Source: JACPVF01 sp964502095
Lineage (GTDB): Bacteria; Chloroflexota; Anaerolineae; Anaerolineales; Villigracilaceae
Direction of reading: 5' to 3'
Assembly: GCA_964502095.1 (NCBI GenBank)
Contig: CAZCUF010000003.1
Location: forward strand, 124,001 to 188,000
DNA: 64,000 bases
Below the pieces are notes generated by a model, which was not told the origin of the DNA, did not search any database, and saw nothing but the letters and a program-made list of their open reading frames with translations. The position numbers were made by a program, and so were the translations under genes. Positions 62,095 to 64,000 of the stretch are shown here, piece by piece; within the stretch, counting starts at the first letter, position 1; each line of letters opens with the position of its first letter.

Positions 62095-63537
62095 ATGGAC
62101 TATAAACTTTGGATTGACGGCAAGTGGCAGGACTCGCAAGGCGGCGGAACGATGACCGTTGAGAATCCTGCTACGGGTGAGAAGGTCGCGCAGGTGGTCA
62201 ATGCCAGCCGCGCCGATGTGGATCGCGCTGTGCAGGCGGCCAGAACGGCTTTTTATGACGGCCGTTGGTCGCGCAAGACTCCCTCCGAACGTTCGAAGGC
62301 AATTTGGAAGCTGGCCGATTTACTCGAAGCCCGGGCCGAGGAATTTGCGCGCGTTGAAACCGAACAAACCGGCAAGCCGTATCAATTTCTCAGCCTCGGC
62401 GGCGACATCCCGTTCACTGTGGACAACTTGCGTTTCTTCGCCACCGTTGCGCGCGATACGCATGGTTCACATGCCGGTGAGTTTGCCGCGGGTTTCACAT
62501 CCATTTATCGCCGCGAACCGGTCGGCGTGGTGGGGCAGATCACGCCGTGGAATTATCCGTTGAACATGGCCTCGTGGAAGATCGGTCCCGCGCTGGCCGC
62601 GGGCTGTACGATCGTGCTTAAACCCGCGCCGGGCACGCCTCTGACGACTCTGATGCTTGCGGAACTGATCAAGGAGGCGGGCATTCCCGATGGCGTGGTC
62701 AATATCGTCACCGGCGGCAATGAGACCGGCCAGGCCATCGTTGAGCATCCCGATATTCGCATGGTTAGTCTGACGGGCTCCACGAACACCGGTAGGAAGA
62801 TCATGAAGACCGCGGCGGATACGCTCAAACGCGTCCATCTTGAACTGGGAGGCAAGGCGCCGTTCATCGTGTTCGATGACGCCGATCCTGAGCCGGTCGC
62901 GGCCAAAGCCGCTTTCGCGGCCACGGTCAACACCGGGCAGGATTGCACCGCCGCAACGCGCGTCTATGTTGAGAAGAGCCGCGTCAAAACGATTCAGGAA
63001 GCAGTCGTCGAAGCGATGAAGAACGTGAAAGTCGGTTTGCCGTATGAAGATGGCGTGGTGATGGGGCCATTAATTTCGGGCGTTCAGCGTGAGCGCGTTT
63101 CGGGATTTGTGGATCGCGCCAAAGCGCAGGGCGCGCAGGTTCTGACGGGCGGCGGTGTGCCGAAGGGCCTATCCAAAGGCTATTATTACGAACCAACGGT
63201 ACTTGCAGGCGTTCAACAGAATTGGGAAATCGTCCAGCAGGAAGTGTTCGGGCCGGTGGTGACCGTTCAGGAGTTCGAAGATGAGGCGCAGGCTTTGTCC
63301 ATGGGCAACGATGTGCTGTACGGTTTGGCCGCGTCCATCTTTACAAAGGATGTGGGCCGCGCCATGCGGCTTTCTGCGCAACTGGAATTCGGCACAGTTT
63401 GGGTCAATGACCATATTCCGCTGGCCTCCGAAACGCCGCACGGCGGATTCAAGCAATCGGGTTTCGGCAAGGACCTCTCGGCTGAAGCGATGGGCGATTA
63501 TCAAATCACCAAGCATGTCATGATCGCGCAAGCGTGA
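62095..63537 (+). CDS. Gamma-aminobutyraldehyde dehydrogenase (PatD-like)
   Basis: A 480-residue aldehyde dehydrogenase. The nucleophile motif NTGQDCTAATRVYVE is that of PatD/PuuC-like aminobutyraldehyde dehydrogenases, with general-base LELGGKAPFIVF and TPWNYPLNMASWKIGPAL. It oxidises 4-aminobutanal (from the PatA-like enzyme) to GABA. It follows the previous gene by 22 nt, with a terminator after it. Confidence 0.9.
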   Translation: MDYKLWIDGKWQDSQGGGTMTVENPATGEKVAQVVNASRADVDRAVQAARTAFYDGRWSRKTPSERSKAIWKLADLLEARAEEFARVETEQTGKPYQFLSLGGDIPFTVDNLRFFATVARDTHGSHAGEFAAGFTSIYRREPVGVVGQITPWNYPLNMASWKIGPALAAGCTIVLKPAPGTPLTTLMLAELIKEAGIPDGVVNIVTGGNETGQAIVEHPDIRMVSLTGSTNTGRKIMKTAADTLKRVHLELGGKAPFIVFDDADPEPVAAKAAFAATVNTGQDCTAATRVYVEKSRVKTIQEAVVEAMKNVKVGLPYEDGVVMGPLISGVQRERVSGFVDRAKAQGAQVLTGGGVPKGLSKGYYYEPTVLAGVQQNWEIVQQEVFGPVVTVQEFEDEAQALSMGNDVLYGLAASIFTKDVGRAMRLSAQLEFGTVWVNDHIPLASETPHGGFKQSGFGKDLSAEAMGDYQITKHVMIAQA

Positions 63538-63556
63538 ACGACGCTGTTTGCTGTCG

Positions 63557-63590
63557 AATGGACAGGCCCGTAATCGCCTGTCCATTTTCT
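63557..63590 (+). terminator. Terminator of the aldehyde dehydrogenase operon
   Basis: An 11-bp stem (63557-63567 with 63576-63586) and an 8-nt loop, followed by TTCTT. Confidence 0.8.
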
Positions 63591-63645
63591 TGAGAGAAAA
63601 TTCCTTGCAAAAGGCAAATATGAATTAAAAGGTGAATGGGTAGAG

Positions 63646-63651
63646 TAAAAT
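63646..63651 (+). promoter_or_regulatory. -10 hexamer of the methyltransferase gene, leaderless layout
   Basis: TAAAAT, 6 nt before the ATG at 63658. No clear -35 at the right spacing. Confidence 0.55.
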
Positions 63652-63657
63652 AGCCTT

Positions 63658-64000
63658 ATGGTAAATACAGCTTATCGTTTAGGCGAATTATTTTCAGGTC
63701 CTGGCGGAATCGCAATAGGGGCAAAGTCTGCGAAAGTCCGTGTTAATAGCAGTGTAGATTTTATAACTCATGCTTGGTCTACAGATTATGATTCTGATAC
63801 TTGCGACACTTACCGAAAAAATATTTGTCCGGAAAATCCAGACACGGTAATCTGCCACGATATAAGAACTTTAGATTATGAAATACTTGCGTCAATATCT
63901 GACATTGATGCACTAGCTTTTGGTTTTCCTTGTAATGATTTTAGTGCTGTCGGTGAGCAAAAGGGGACTAATGGAAAGTTTGGCGCACTTTACCTATATG
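63658..64000 (+). CDS. DNA (cytosine-5-)-methyltransferase, C-terminus off the window
   Basis: 114 codons are visible, running off the right edge. The N-terminus has methyltransferase motif I (LGELFSGPGGIAIGAKSAKV, about 8-27). Motif IV with the catalytic Pro-Cys is in AFGFPCNDFSAVGEQKG (Cys at about 93). The DNA is markedly AT-rich compared with the operon to the left, so it is probably horizontally acquired. It may be a solitary or restriction-linked enzyme; the endonuclease, if present, is outside the window. Confidence 0.9.
   Translation, partial: MVNTAYRLGELFSGPGGIAIGAKSAKVRVNSSVDFITHAWSTDYDSDTCDTYRKNICPENPDTVICHDIRTLDYEILASISDIDALAFGFPCNDFSAVGEQKGTNGKFGALYLY

Overview
The window looks like chromosomal DNA from a member of the Anaerolineae (phylum Chloroflexota). 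This is inferred from gene content, not from an rRNA gene: many lipoproteins with Thr-Pro-rich stalks, a fused NuoCD, an archaeal/eukaryote-type ProRS, a two-domain ECF ATPase, DUF2726 and DUF1684 proteins, TadE/vWA surface proteins, and a glmS gene with a candidate glmS ribozyme. No tRNA, rRNA, CRISPR array or transposase was recognised. Base composition is fairly uniform and GC-rich except for two AT-rich genes (50555-51442 and 63658-end).

Layout. 1-2.8 kb (minus): partial CoA-transferase A subunit, a small membrane protein, and a 1-pyrroline-5-carboxylate dehydrogenase with a histone-like Lys/Ala tail. 3.0-7.4 kb (plus): SAM hydroxide adenosyltransferase with a complete ECF transporter (double ATPase, S, T). 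7.4-13.5 kb (minus): DUF1684, acetyl-CoA synthetase, a helical-repeat protein, ProRS, a LOG-family protein and a MazG-like pyrophosphohydrolase. 13.8-17.8 kb (plus): two Dpp/Opp-type permeases, a CCA-adding-enzyme relative and a DUF2726 protein. 17.9-22.9 kb (minus): NAD(P)-binding protein with its GbsR/MarR regulator and a clear operator, a lipoprotein, an M20 amidohydrolase, a PIG-L deacetylase and RicT. 23.1-27.4 kb (minus): an operon iscX-nuoB-nuoCD-nuoI-mrp, divergent from a SufR-like regulator. 28.2-30.9 kb: lipoprotein, then glmS with its ribozyme. 31.1-38.7 kb: three Tad-like surface proteins, a histidine kinase/response regulator pair and a convergent prepilin peptidase. 38.9-46.8 kb: murA, two sister lipoproteins, thioredoxin, ftsY, prfB (with programmed frameshift), an ACP/AMP-ligase pair and an S1-domain protein. 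47.2-63.5 kb (plus): a large polyamine and omega-amino-acid catabolic block: two Lrp regulators, three class III aminotransferases, MmsA, PotABCD, a saccharopine-dehydrogenase-family enzyme and two aldehyde dehydrogenases. It is interrupted by an AT-rich HEPN-like gene. The window ends inside a DNA cytosine-5 methyltransferase gene.

How the genes fit together. PotABCD would import putrescine/spermidine. The YgjG-like aminotransferase and PatD-like dehydrogenase would convert putrescine to GABA. The other aminotransferases and MmsA could take omega-amino acids such as beta-alanine to semialdehydes and acyl-CoA. The iscX-nuo-mrp operon beside a SufR-like regulator suggests that respiratory-complex and Fe-S supply are linked.

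Main observations: a candidate glmS ribozyme with two extra hairpins; eleven genes whose -10 hexamer lies only 6-8 nt before the start codon (leaderless transcripts); a four-unit palindromic repeat family in the catabolic block; a HEPN-like gene flanked by a 19-bp imperfect inverted repeat; MurA with Asp in place of the fosfomycin-target Cys; Mrp lacking its CxxC motif; the histone-like tail on an aldehyde dehydrogenase; and an iscX gene heading a Complex I operon.
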